A stretch of 30,410 nt of DNA from Fusobacteriaceae bacterium (GTDB lineage: Bacteria; Fusobacteriota; Fusobacteriia; Fusobacteriales; Fusobacteriaceae): positions 1 to 30,410 of the forward strand of contig CAAFPW010000103.1 in NCBI GenBank assembly GCA_900764925.1. Direction: 5' to 3'. This document shows, piece by piece, positions 23,135-29,863 of the stretch. The first letter of the stretch is position 1. Each line of letters begins with the position of its first letter. A program made the translations under genes and the position numbers. A model generated the notes under the pieces. It saw only the letters and a list, made by a program, of their open reading frames with translations, had not been told where the DNA came from and made no database searches.

Positions 23135-23882
23135 TGTTAAACCTCCAATAGATTTCTTCAAATTTATTTTTATCTACTTTCCCAGATATAATAGTTTCTC
23201 CTCTTTCTCTTAGCTCTTCATTAGCTATTTTCATATATCTATATGCTAAACTCATGTTGATTTTATAATTGGTAACTAGTTGATGAATATTAAGGTGTTT
23301 AGTTTCATCTACCACAATTGGTTTATATGTAACAATTTCTTTATTTGTGATAAAATCATTAAACTTGTATTCTAGTTTTTCTTTTTTTAGGTATGCACAA
23401 AAGAATGTTTTATATTCCTCAAGAGATATATTTAATTGAGCTAGAATTTCATTTAAAACTTTTGGAGAAATATTAAGTTGTCCATTTTCATATTTTCTTA
23501 AAGTTGTGGATTTTTTATTGATTCTCTTACTCAATTCTATTTGTGGGATTTTTAACTTTTGCCTTAATTTTCTTAGTACTTGTCCTATTATTTTATTTTT
23601 ATCTTCTTCATTTTTAGGAAAATATTGTTCTATTTCTCGGATGAAAGAAGCTTGACTAGGTTTATTTATTAAAATATCCATATTTTTATTGAAAAGTATA
23701 AACTGTGGTCTTCCACTTCTTTTTATTCCAAGTAAATAATCATGATTTTCTATTTGGTAAAAACTTATATTGATAATAGAGTTACTTGTAGAATTATCTT
23801 TTTTTATTCCAAGCTTTTCTGTGTTTTCTTTAAGTGCTATTTTTATATTTAATTGATTAAAAAAATATATTATTTTATCCAT
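23124..23882 (-). CDS. XRE regulator fused to an Xis-like domain
   Basis: The ATG at 23880-23882 has GGAGAGGAT just upstream; the earlier ATG at 23969 lacks one. 252 aa: an unassigned beta-rich N-terminal domain (1-90) including YLLGIKRSGRPQFILF; XRE helix-turn-helix at 98-155 (VLRKLRQKLKIPQIELSKRINKKSTTLRKYENGQLNISPKVLNEIL); and a C-terminal domain (196-246, LNIHQLVTNYKINMSLAYRYMKIANEELRERGETIISGKVDKNKFEEIY) that aligns along its length with the stand-alone Xis-like protein encoded next. Such a fusion could coordinate repression and recombination. Not a described family to my knowledge. Confidence 0.75.
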   Translation of the reverse strand: MDKIIYFFNQLNIKIALKENTEKLGIKKDNSTSNSIINISFYQIENHDYLLGIKRSGRPQFILFNKNMDILINKPSQASFIREIEQYFPKNEEDKNKIIGQVLRKLRQKLKIPQIELSKRINKKSTTLRKYENGQLNISPKVLNEILAQLNISLEEYKTFFCAYLKKEKLEYKFNDFITNKEIVTYKPIVVDETKHLNIHQLVTNYKINMSLAYRYMKIANEELRERGETIISGKVDKNKFEEIYWRFNNER

Positions 23883-24048
23883 TAGTATCCTCTCCAAAAA
23901 GTTGTTTTTTATAAAATTCGCAAGTTCCGAATTTTGAGATTTCTTTATTAAACACTTCACATTTTTCATTACAACAAATTAGTATCTCATCATTCCCTAT
24001 ACTATTACAAAATTTACAGCTATAACAACTATCTATTTCTTTGTACAT
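23875..24048 (-). CDS. 57-aa cysteine-rich protein
   Basis: Short frame with GGTGG before the ATG at 24046-24048. MYKEIDSCYSCKFCNS... ICCNEKCEVF...GTCEFYKKQLFGED. Eight cysteines in CxxCxxC, CCxxxxC and CEFY arrangements, in the same CxxCxF/Y style as two other genes here. The stop overlaps the start of the fusion regulator, so the two are translationally coupled. Likely zinc binding. Confidence 0.64.
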   Translation of the reverse strand: MYKEIDSCYSCKFCNSIGNDEILICCNEKCEVFNKEISKFGTCEFYKKQLFGEDTNG

Positions 24049-24133
24049 CTTCCACCTCTACTAATTCAAACATAGTATCTATTGCTTTTGTAAAAATACC
24101 CTTATGAATAGTTATTTCAATAAATATTTTCAT
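24029..24133 (-). CDS. 34-aa peptide
   Basis: AGGTGG site, ATG at 24131-24133 overlapping the previous stop (TAATG), 34 codons ending VEVEDVQRNR. Overlaps the next gene by 20 bp. Too short to classify; supported only by the ribosome binding site and tight spacing. Confidence 0.45.
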   Translation of the reverse strand: MKIFIEITIHKGIFTKAIDTMFELVEVEDVQRNR

Positions 24134-24393
24134 TAAACCACCTTCACTTTATAAGCTTTTTTTAATCCTATTGGTTTGTAATCAGCTTTAACTTGTTCAA
24201 GTGTAATTTCAACCCAATTTTTATCTATTCTTTTTAAGATAATTGGAGAAAGATTTTTTTGTAAGTGTTCGTTATAGATAAGAACAGCATCTTGAGGATA
24301 AGTTAAACTAGCTTTTTCCACTTTTTCAAATATCTCACCTCTGGAATTTATTTCAATTCCAGAAGTGCTTTTAACTATATAATTAAAAATCAT
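24133..24393 (-). CDS. Hypothetical 86-aa protein
   Basis: ATG with AGGAGG; it overlaps the end of the preceding gene by 11 bp. Begins MIFNYIVKSTSGIEINSRGEIF, contains SLTYPQDAVLIYNEHLQKN and ends YKPIGLKKAYKVKVV. Not recognised. Confidence 0.6.
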   Translation of the reverse strand: MIFNYIVKSTSGIEINSRGEIFEKVEKASLTYPQDAVLIYNEHLQKNLSPIILKRIDKNWVEITLEQVKADYKPIGLKKAYKVKVV

Positions 24394-25351
24394 TAGCTTC
24401 CTCCTTTAAATCTATTGGGATATAATTTAATTTATTTGCTAACTCAATTAATAGATCATGAGCTTCATTATATGTTTTTTGAATAGGGATAAGAGATGTT
24501 TTTTCTCCATTTGAAGTATTAAAATATGCCTTTAGGTTAGAGTATCTAACTATACAAAATCCCTCATTTTCATCATCTGAATCAATAAGATAGATACTAC
24601 CATCTTCATCTTTATAAAAATGAGATATTGGCTTTTCTTCTACAACTTCAGCATCAGTAGGTAATAATAGATTATTCTCATTCTCTTTTGATTTCTCTTT
24701 CTGCTCTATTTCTCTTTGTAATTCTTTTAGTTCCTTTATAACTATTGATATATTTTCTTTTTCTTTGATTAATTCTTTCAAAGATACAGCTTGTTCTATT
24801 CTTTTCTTAAAAAAATTACAGGTTTTCTTTATCTGAGGATGAAGTTCTTGAGGTTTTTCAATAACTTCTGGTATTCCTATTACTTCTACCATGTCCTCAA
24901 TCTTTTTTAGTTCTAGTTCTAATACTTTTTCTCTAGCTTCTACATCTATTGCTTTTTTAGTTAAAAATTTAACAGCTGGAATAGATAGTGATGATATGTG
25001 AACTTTTTTATCTGGAGCTAACATATATAACTCATATCTTTTGGTTAATTCAGATACTTTATCTTTATTTAAACCATTGAATTTATACCAATCTGTAAAA
25101 GTCATTTCTCCATAATCTCCATATTTTTTTAACTTTTGTCTTACATCGTATAGAGCTTTACAGATTTCATAAAGATTTTCTGAGTAAGCTTTAAATCCTT
25201 TGAATAATATTTTTTCTCTTTCAATAATGTAGTTCTTTTCCTCTTCAGTTATGACATAAGCTCCAAATTTAAAATCACTATGATAATCATCTTCACTTTG
25301 TTTTTCTGCTAATTGATCTTTTAATTGTTTAAATATTTCTATATCTGCCAT
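24383..25351 (-). CDS. Putative ParB-like partition partner (HTH, 322 aa)
   Basis: Follows the ParA-type gene, sharing a base (TAATG). Residues ~55-125 include LYEICKALYDVRQKLKKYGDYGEMTFTDWYKFNGLNKDKVSELTKRYELYMLAP, a helix-turn-helix like those of DUF3102-type phage/plasmid DNA-binding proteins rather than canonical ParB. A coiled coil at ~190-230 and an acidic tail follow. The second gene of a par pair is expected to bind a centromere-like site and ParA. ParB family membership itself is not shown; it is inferred from context. Confidence 0.55.
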   Translation of the reverse strand: MADIEIFKQLKDQLAEKQSEDDYHSDFKFGAYVITEEEKNYIIEREKILFKGFKAYSENLYEICKALYDVRQKLKKYGDYGEMTFTDWYKFNGLNKDKVSELTKRYELYMLAPDKKVHISSLSIPAVKFLTKKAIDVEAREKVLELELKKIEDMVEVIGIPEVIEKPQELHPQIKKTCNFFKKRIEQAVSLKELIKEKENISIVIKELKELQREIEQKEKSKENENNLLLPTDAEVVEEKPISHFYKDEDGSIYLIDSDDENEGFCIVRYSNLKAYFNTSNGEKTSLIPIQKTYNEAHDLLIELANKLNYIPIDLKEEANDF

Positions 25352-26049
25352 TACAATAATACCCCCAAAGCTCTTTCTATAATAGCTCTAAACTTAGAAC
25401 TGTTGTATTTAGTTTTATCAAATAAAGTTTTTCCTTCCTCAATCAATCTTGAAATAATTGCTGATTGAGAGATAGGACATGAAACAAAGATACTTGTATC
25501 TATTAAAGTTTCAACTAACTTTTTATAATACTCTTTTTCTACTTTGCATCTAGTAGATCTATTTGGTATGATAGCTTTTATTTTGCTATACTCAGCTTTT
25601 CTAAGCATATTAGTTATACTTGAAGTAGTTACTGAATCCAGGAAAGTAGGAATAACTATTTGATCTGCTACTTCTAAGAATACATCATCTAAATTTAATA
25701 CTGGTGTAGCATCTATATAGATGTAGTCAAAAGCTTTTTTTACAGCTCCTATAAATGATTTAAAGGCACTTATATCCTCATCAGGTATATTCATAGTTGT
25801 TAATGGAATATAGAAAAGATTTGTTCTCAATTCTATATATGAACCATTTTTATTTTTTATCCAATGTTCCAATCCTTCTTTAAAATTAGTTTCTTTTATT
25901 CCAGCAAAACGAGGTATATTGTTTTGTGAATCTGAAGTAATTATTAACACTTGTTTATCTCTTAAAGCTGTTGCATGAGCTAATTGGAGAGTGAGCCAGC
26001 TCTTACCTACTCCCCCTTTATTTGCTTTTACTAATATAACTTTACTCAT
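25351..26049 (-). CDS. parA: ParA-family partition ATPase
   Basis: 232 aa, ATG with GGAG. Deviant Walker A at 11-17 (NKGGVGKS with the signature lysine), LIITSDSQNN (Walker A' Asp), IYIDATPV (Walker B), DQIVIPTFLDSVTTSS after it. This is a typical ParA/MinD ATPase of the small plasmid type, but no N-terminal HTH is present. It is located in the replication operon, next to a DnaC-like gene. Points to a plasmid-like lysogen with an active segregation system. Confidence 0.87.
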   Translation of the reverse strand: MSKVILVKANKGGVGKSWLTLQLAHATALRDKQVLIITSDSQNNIPRFAGIKETNFKEGLEHWIKNKNGSYIELRTNLFYIPLTTMNIPDEDISAFKSFIGAVKKAFDYIYIDATPVLNLDDVFLEVADQIVIPTFLDSVTTSSITNMLRKAEYSKIKAIIPNRSTRCKVEKEYYKKLVETLIDTSIFVSCPISQSAIISRLIEEGKTLFDKTKYNSSKFRAIIERALGVLL

Positions 26050-26057
26050 AAATTCTC

Positions 26058-26132
26058 CTATCTATCTAAAATCCAAAATATAAAGATAATTAATACAATA
26101 CAAAATAATAAATCTATTAATTCTTTTTCCAT
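26058..26132 (-). CDS. 24-aa hydrophobic peptide
   Basis: Start ATG (26130-26132) with GGAG formed by the stop codon and following base of the DnaC-like gene. MEKELIDLLFC then a run of hydrophobic residues (IVLIIFIFWIL) ending DR: a single predicted membrane span. It ends just before the ParA gene's ribosome binding site. Short and unassigned; supported by a well-placed ribosome binding site. Confidence 0.5.
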   Translation of the reverse strand: MEKELIDLLFCIVLIIFIFWILDR

Positions 26133-26139
26133 TGTTCTC

Positions 26140-26943
26140 CTATGCTCTTTTTAAAATTTCTTTAAAACTATTTATATCTAAAACTCTTTTACTTTCTCCA
26201 GTTACAGCATGTTGATAACATACTTCATTAATCCTATCAGCTACTCTTGAACTGAATCTACTTTCAATAGAGAGTTTAGCTTCTATTTGCTCTTGAGTTA
26301 GTCCTTTATTGGATAGGATTAAATTAGTTGTTATAATTAGAGGTTTTTCAGCTCTATATCTGGTATCAATTAATGAAAATACCTTGTCTTGTGTCCAATC
26401 TTTTACATTTTCTACTCCCATATCATCAATAATGAGGAGATCACAATTTTTTACATATTCCAAGACATCTTTTTCAGCCTCTGCCCATTCTCTTTGGAGC
26501 TTATTGATATACAATCCTAGATTCATAACTAGTACTGTTTTACCAGCCTCCATAAGTCTATTAGCAATACAGGCACTTGCAAAAGTTTTTCCTGTTCCAA
26601 CATTACCAAATAGAAATAAACCTGTTTTAATGTTTTCCTTTAAGAAAGACTTGCTATATTTATCAGCTAAGGACATTACATTGGAGTTCATGTCAGCTAT
26701 TTCAAATCTACTTTTTAAGAATTTATTATCTATAACTGAGATATCCTTATATTTTTTTACTTTATTTAAAGTACATTGATGTTGTCTTTCTTTTTCAGCT
26801 TTCTCCATTTCTAGTATTTTCTGTTTTTCTAAGCAATCACAACTTGGAATAAATTCAAGCTGTTCTTTCATTGAGAGAGGCATCCAATCTGGTAGTACAG
26901 TTGGATTTTTTATATATTCTTTTCCACAGTACTTGCATTTCAT
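26140..26943 (-). CDS. dnaC: DnaC/IstB-like helicase loader
   Basis: 267 aa. N-terminal zinc knuckle (CKYCGKEY and CDCLEKQ), then AAA+ domain: Walker A GNVGTGKT at 113-120, LLIIDDMG Walker B at 169-174, and sensor region SIESRFSSRVADRINEV. The DnaC/DnaI-type loader recruits the host replicative helicase to the phage origin. It follows the replisome organizer, making a complete phage replication pair. GGAG before the ATG. Confidence 0.93.
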   Translation of the reverse strand: MKCKYCGKEYIKNPTVLPDWMPLSMKEQLEFIPSCDCLEKQKILEMEKAEKERQHQCTLNKVKKYKDISVIDNKFLKSRFEIADMNSNVMSLADKYSKSFLKENIKTGLFLFGNVGTGKTFASACIANRLMEAGKTVLVMNLGLYINKLQREWAEAEKDVLEYVKNCDLLIIDDMGVENVKDWTQDKVFSLIDTRYRAEKPLIITTNLILSNKGLTQEQIEAKLSIESRFSSRVADRINEVCYQHAVTGESKRVLDINSFKEILKRA

Positions 26944-26958
26944 TTTTTCACTCTCCTT

Positions 26959-27777
26959 TTATAGTATGTCATCGAGAGTATTTTCAGTTTTGTACTGAAG
27001 AGTTTCTATTCCAATACTCTCTTTTGGTTTGTTGTGTGTCTTATAAAATCCTGCTAGTATCTTATTTATTTGATTTTCAGTAGTGTAGGTAGATAAAGGC
27101 GGGATTTTATCAGTTTTCCCTTGTAGATAATCAGATCTATAAATATTGAGAAGTAAGTCGTCAATATTTTTTTGATATCTGGTAGGTTGAAAAACTAAGT
27201 TTACTTGATGTTCATTACTAGATGTAGCTTTCATTATAATTTTTTTTAGTTCATCAAGTTTCTCTTTAAAGGTTAGAGATAAGAGATGATTTTTCTTTTC
27301 TCTCTCTATATCTTTCTCTATATCTATCTCTTTATTTATCTCTATCTCTATGTTACTCTGTGTTACATGAGGTAACATTTTTGTTACTGTGTTGTTACAT
27401 TGTAACGCTCTTTTCTTTTCTCTATGCTTCCTTACTCTTTCAGCTGAGGCACTTTCACTACCAATACTTCCTACTACTTCTGGTAGAATATATTCATCTG
27501 GTAACTCCCCAAATTCTATGAGATTATTTTTTTGAAGATATAATACTGTCATTTGAATATCTTCAACATTTTCATCTAGTTCCAAAGCTAACTCTTCTAC
27601 AAAATTATCTTCTACACCCTCATAATAGAGTTTTCCTTCATTAGTAAGAGAGAGAAGTTGCATTTTAAGATAGATAATAGTAAATGTATCTCCTCCAGCC
27701 ATTTTTCTAAGTTTCTTTATACTCTTTTGTTTGAAAAAATTATCTTTCAATTTTAACCAAAAATATTTTTTAGCCAT
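26959..27777 (-). CDS. Replisome organizer protein (Phage_rep_org_N family)
   Basis: 272 aa. N-terminal YFWLKLKDNFFKQKSIKKLRKMAGGDTFTIIYLKMQLLSLTNEGKLYYEGVEDNFVEELALELDENVEDIQMTVLYLQKNNLIEF is the conserved organizer winged-helix domain (residues ~4-95). It continues with a charged linker (residues ~110-165) whose codons hold the GTTAC array and purine-rich tract, and ends in an unassigned region (~180-270). It initiates theta replication by melting its origin and loading DnaC-like proteins; the putative origin lies in its own linker. Confidence 0.9.
   Translation of the reverse strand: MAKKYFWLKLKDNFFKQKSIKKLRKMAGGDTFTIIYLKMQLLSLTNEGKLYYEGVEDNFVEELALELDENVEDIQMTVLYLQKNNLIEFGELPDEYILPEVVGSIGSESASAERVRKHREKKRALQCNNTVTKMLPHVTQSNIEIEINKEIDIEKDIEREKKNHLLSLTFKEKLDELKKIIMKATSSNEHQVNLVFQPTRYQKNIDDLLLNIYRSDYLQGKTDKIPPLSTYTTENQINKILAGFYKTHNKPKESIGIETLQYKTENTLDDIL
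27294..27407. repeat. Iteron-like GTTAC array and purine-rich tract: candidate replication origin
   Basis: GTTAC or its reverse GTAAC occurs at 27352, 27362, 27372 (inverted), 27383, 27394 and 27402 (inverted): spacings 10, 10, 11, 11, 8 bp, close to one helical turn. TGTTAC...GTAACA and GTTACATTGTAAC form near-dyads. Immediately left lies a strand-asymmetric tract (27294-27350) of repeated TCTCTATA units. This is the classic iterons-plus-AT/strand-asymmetry arrangement seen inside lambda O. Confidence 0.55.
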
Positions 27778-27868
27778 TAGTTATTATCCCTTCTTTCTCC
27801 ATGACTTCCTTTATTTTAGCTTGCTCTCCATATTTTTCTATTAATTGTGTAAGTCTTGTATATGACAT
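27770..27868 (-). CDS. 32-aa leader peptide of the replication operon
   Basis: GGAGG before ATG (27866-27868); 32 codons (MSYTRLTQLIEKYGEQAKIKEVMEKEGIITNG), stop overlapping the organizer's start (TAATGGCTAA). Probably couples translation of the organizer. Function unknown. Confidence 0.55.
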   Translation of the reverse strand: MSYTRLTQLIEKYGEQAKIKEVMEKEGIITNG

Positions 27869-27879
27869 AATATTCCTCC

Positions 27880-27908
27880 TTGTATTCTTTGGAGAAATAT
27901 GATAAAAT
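27880..27908 (+). promoter_or_regulatory. Candidate plus-strand promoter for antisense RNA
   Basis: TTGTAT (27880-27885), 17-bp spacer, TAAAAT (27903-27908). Good spacing, moderate -35. A stem-loop plus T-run follows about 40 bp downstream of the predicted start, so a discrete short transcript is plausible. Confidence 0.4.
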
Positions 27909-27914
27909 AAAAAT

Positions 27915-27976
27915 GGAATTAGAAAACGGACATTTCAAATTCTATGAGAGGTTATTCCCAGTAACCTCTTTTTTTA
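27915..27976 (+). ncRNA. Predicted ~60-nt antisense RNA, OOP-like
   Basis: A promoter-like site precedes it and it ends in a hairpin, AGAGGTTA (27947-27954) loop TTCCCAG TAACCTCT (27962-27969), then a T-run. It runs against the early operon, in the gap just upstream of the replication genes, the same place as lambda OOP. Not shown by homology. Confidence 0.4.
27947..27976 (+). terminator. Plus-strand terminator
   Basis: Eight perfect base pairs (AGAGGTTA/TAACCTCT) with a 7-nt loop then seven T. In the minus direction it has no U-run, so it is directional for the plus strand. Confidence 0.72.
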
Positions 27977-27982
27977 TTCTTT

Positions 27983-28144
27983 TCATATTTCCTCACTTAT
28001 TATTTTTTCTACTTCGATTTTAAAGACTTTGGTTTTAAATGTTTTCCCACAAATACTACATTTGTAATATCTAATTCTGTTATTTTTTTTGATTTTGCTA
28101 CAATAGGATTTTAATTTCTTGTTACAATCTGGGCATTTAATCAT
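27983..28144 (-). CDS. 53-aa zinc-finger protein (Ogr/NrdR-like fold)
   Basis: ATGA overlap with the previous stop. CPDC at residues 4-7, then RYYKCSICGKTFKTKVFK (CxxC near 29-32), with a 20-odd residue basic spacer. This is the short zinc-ribbon style of Ogr/delta activators or the NrdR N-terminus. In an early operon it may be a transcription activator, but this is unproved. Confidence 0.6.
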   Translation of the reverse strand: MIKCPDCNKKLKSYCSKIKKNNRIRYYKCSICGKTFKTKVFKIEVEKIISEEI

Positions 28145-28599
28145 TTGGAAATCCTTTTGGTAATAATTTCAGCTTCTATTTTACTGTTTTCATTTCCAAG
28201 CTTTTCTCTACATTCTTTGGTATAATGAATTAGATAGAATCTATTTTCATCATCAATTTTTTCTAGCTCTTTCTCTTTTGACCTCAAAGAGAGAGATTTT
28301 TTTAGATACAAATTTAATATTTTTATATATTTAACTTGAGCTTCATTAATTTTATTTTTAAAATCAATGACTTCTTGAGAATCATTTGGAGATAGTTTTA
28401 TAATTTTTTCTAACTCCTTTTCATGTTTAAAGATTATTTCAAATAAGTTATTTAGTAGATCATCATGTTCCTCTCTTCTTTTATCATCTAAAGAATCAAT
28501 AACTTCGCTATTTCTAAGAATCTCTTCAATAGTCATAACATGACACATCATATTCATACTTCTTTCTAGTTCCATGCTAAGAATACTTTGTTTTGCCAT
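28141..28599 (-). CDS. Hypothetical 152-aa helical protein
   Basis: ATG at 28597-28599 with AAAGGAG; a TTG 15 bp upstream is not needed. Starts MAKQSILSMELERSMNMMCHVMTIEEIL, then a long charged helix region (EKELEKIIKLSPNDSQEVIDFKNKI...EKELEKI). Not recognised. First gene after the Cro-like gene, so early-expressed. Confidence 0.62.
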   Translation of the reverse strand: MAKQSILSMELERSMNMMCHVMTIEEILRNSEVIDSLDDKRREEHDDLLNNLFEIIFKHEKELEKIIKLSPNDSQEVIDFKNKINEAQVKYIKILNLYLKKSLSLRSKEKELEKIDDENRFYLIHYTKECREKLGNENSKIEAEIITKRISK

Positions 28600-28661
28600 A
28601 AACTCTCCTTTCAATTTTATTTGCTATCTTTTTTACAGTTCCACAGCTCAACTATCTTTCG

Positions 28662-28689
28662 CCTATAAACAGTTTTAGAGTTCTGTCAA
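28662..28689 (-). promoter_or_regulatory. Candidate second early promoter
   Basis: TTGACA (28684-28689) perfect -35, 16-bp spacer, TATAGG (28662-28667). It lies between the Cro-like gene and the 152-aa gene and could fire the rest of the early operon. Confidence 0.42.
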
Positions 28690-28707
28690 CTTCCTCGCCA
28701 GCATTAC

Positions 28708-28731
28708 TATTTGTAAATATTGATACAAATA
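28708..28731. promoter_or_regulatory. TATTTGTA-N8-TACAAATA dyad, candidate operator
   Basis: Perfect 8-bp arms just upstream of the TTGACA promoter at 28684-28689. Sequence differs from the TTAC/GTAA operators, so a different regulator is possible. Confidence 0.4.
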
Positions 28732-28743
28732 AAGAAAAATATG

Positions 28744-28941
28744 TTATAAATTATTTGTTAGTATTCCTTTTGGAATATTAAGTGTACCCTCAATTTTTTC
28801 AAGAATATGTTTATTTTTTCTATGAACATGATGCCACATTAATTGTCTTGACATCCCAATAGAATTAGCTAATGCTGTAATTTTAATATTTTTCTTTATG
28901 CACTCAATCTCTATTATTTGCTTTAAAGTTAAATTTTCCAC
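28744..28941 (-). CDS. Cro-like small HTH regulator
   Basis: 65 aa, GTG start (28939-28941) with AAAGGAG 6 nt upstream. LKQIIEIECIKKNIKITALANSIGMSRQLMWHHVHRKNKHILEKIEGTLNIPKGILT has an HTH at roughly 20-45. Divergent from the CI-like repressor across the operator region: the expected lytic regulator. Confidence 0.8.
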   Translation of the reverse strand: MENLTLKQIIEIECIKKNIKITALANSIGMSRQLMWHHVHRKNKHILEKIEGTLNIPKGILTNNL

Positions 28942-28955
28942 ATTATTCTCCTTTC

Positions 28956-29062
28956 ATTACTTTGTGGTAATATTTACTTTAGTAAGTATTACTTATAAGT
29001 AATATACCATTACCTTTAGTAAATGTCAATACTTTTTATAAAAAAAATTTACTTTTGTAAAT
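28956..29062. promoter_or_regulatory. Repressor operator cluster (TTAC/GTAA dyads)
   Basis: Five dyads: ATTAC-N6-GTAAT at 28956-28971 and again inside the perfect 18-bp palindrome 28987-29004; ATTTAC-TTTA-GTAA at 28972-28985; ATTAC-CTTTA-GTAAA at 29009-29023; ATTTAC-TTTT-GTAAAT at 29047-29062. They overlap both divergent promoters. Two spacing classes (N6 versus N4-5) could mark CI versus Cro preference. Confidence 0.78.
29001..29029 (-). promoter_or_regulatory. Lytic early promoter (PR-like)
   Basis: TTGACA (29024-29029), 17-bp spacer, TATATT (29001-29006): nearly ideal sigma70. The spacer and -10 overlap operator dyads. Confidence 0.78.
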
Positions 29063-29076
29063 ATTAATATTATAAT
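29048..29076 (+). promoter_or_regulatory. Repressor promoter (PRM-like)
   Basis: TTTACT (29048-29053), 17-bp spacer, TATAAT (29071-29076). The -35 overlaps the dyad at 29047-29062, allowing repression of the repressor gene. Confidence 0.7.
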
Positions 29077-29095
29077 TTGTAGTAGGAGGTTTTTC

Positions 29096-29773
29096 ATGGT
29101 TGAAAATAATAATGAAATTGAAGAAAAATTAAGAATAAAATTAGGAAATTATATTGAAGAGTTACGTGAAAAAAGAGGATATACATTTAATCAACTAGCT
29201 TTAAAAAGTGGTGTTAATGTTAAAAGTTTAAATGAAATAAAATTTGGAAAATCTAAAAAGGTTAATCCTTTCCATTTACAAAAAATAGCTAAAGCATTAA
29301 ATATTGATTATAAGGAGTTATACAGAATTGTGGGATACTTGGATGAAGAAAAAAGAGAAGTAGTTGGAAATATTGATTTGGATGTAGAGTATAAAAAAGT
29401 TCCATTATATAGTTCTATTAGTGCTGGATATGGAGCTTGTGAAACAGATGTAATAGATTATATAGCATTACCTATAGTTAATGCTTTTTCTGGAGATGTA
29501 TTTGCTGTAAGAGTAAATGGAGATAGTATGGAGCATACAATAGAAAATCATTCTATTGTATTTATTAAAAGGGATTCAGAGGTGGCAAATAAGAAAATAG
29601 GAGCTTTCTTATTAAATAATGAGGCTCTTTTAAAGAGATACTATGTGACTGATAGTGGAGTGTTTTTGAGAAGTGATAATAGAGAGTACCCAGATATTAG
29701 AGTAAAGGATCACGATGATTTTGTGGTTGTTGGGAGATATATTGGTAGTGTTATTAATGAGGATGAGATATAA
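29096..29773 (+). CDS. CI/LexA-type phage repressor
   Basis: 225 aa, AGGAGG before ATG. N-terminal HTH_XRE (residues ~15-75: IEELREKRGYTFNQLALKSGVNVKSLNEIKFGKS). C-terminal S24 peptidase-like domain with cleavage site SISAGYG (Ala110-Gly111), nucleophile Ser144 in NGDSM and Lys180 in EALLKRY. It would hold lysogeny and be cleaved upon the SOS response. Only early regulator on the plus strand, divergent from the Cro-like gene. Confidence 0.94.
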   Translation: MVENNNEIEEKLRIKLGNYIEELREKRGYTFNQLALKSGVNVKSLNEIKFGKSKKVNPFHLQKIAKALNIDYKELYRIVGYLDEEKREVVGNIDLDVEYKKVPLYSSISAGYGACETDVIDYIALPIVNAFSGDVFAVRVNGDSMEHTIENHSIVFIKRDSEVANKKIGAFLLNNEALLKRYYVTDSGVFLRSDNREYPDIRVKDHDDFVVVGRYIGSVINEDEI

Positions 29774-29863
29774 AAAATGGAGATAGCTTCTTACTTGCTT
29801 TCCCATATGATATGATTAATATAATATATTAAATTATAAACTATAAAAAGAGGAGAGAAATAT

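Noticed and set aside
26309..26779. 156-codon plus-strand frame opposite the helicase loader
   Set aside because: No ribosome binding site; codon content is the complement of a clear AAA+ gene; hydrophobic low-complexity product.
27914..28024. 36-codon plus-strand frame starting ATGGAATTAG with a very hydrophobic C-terminal half
   Set aside because: It runs through the terminator hairpin and over the zinc-finger gene; hydrophobicity follows from the pyrimidine-rich strand. The RNA itself is reported instead.
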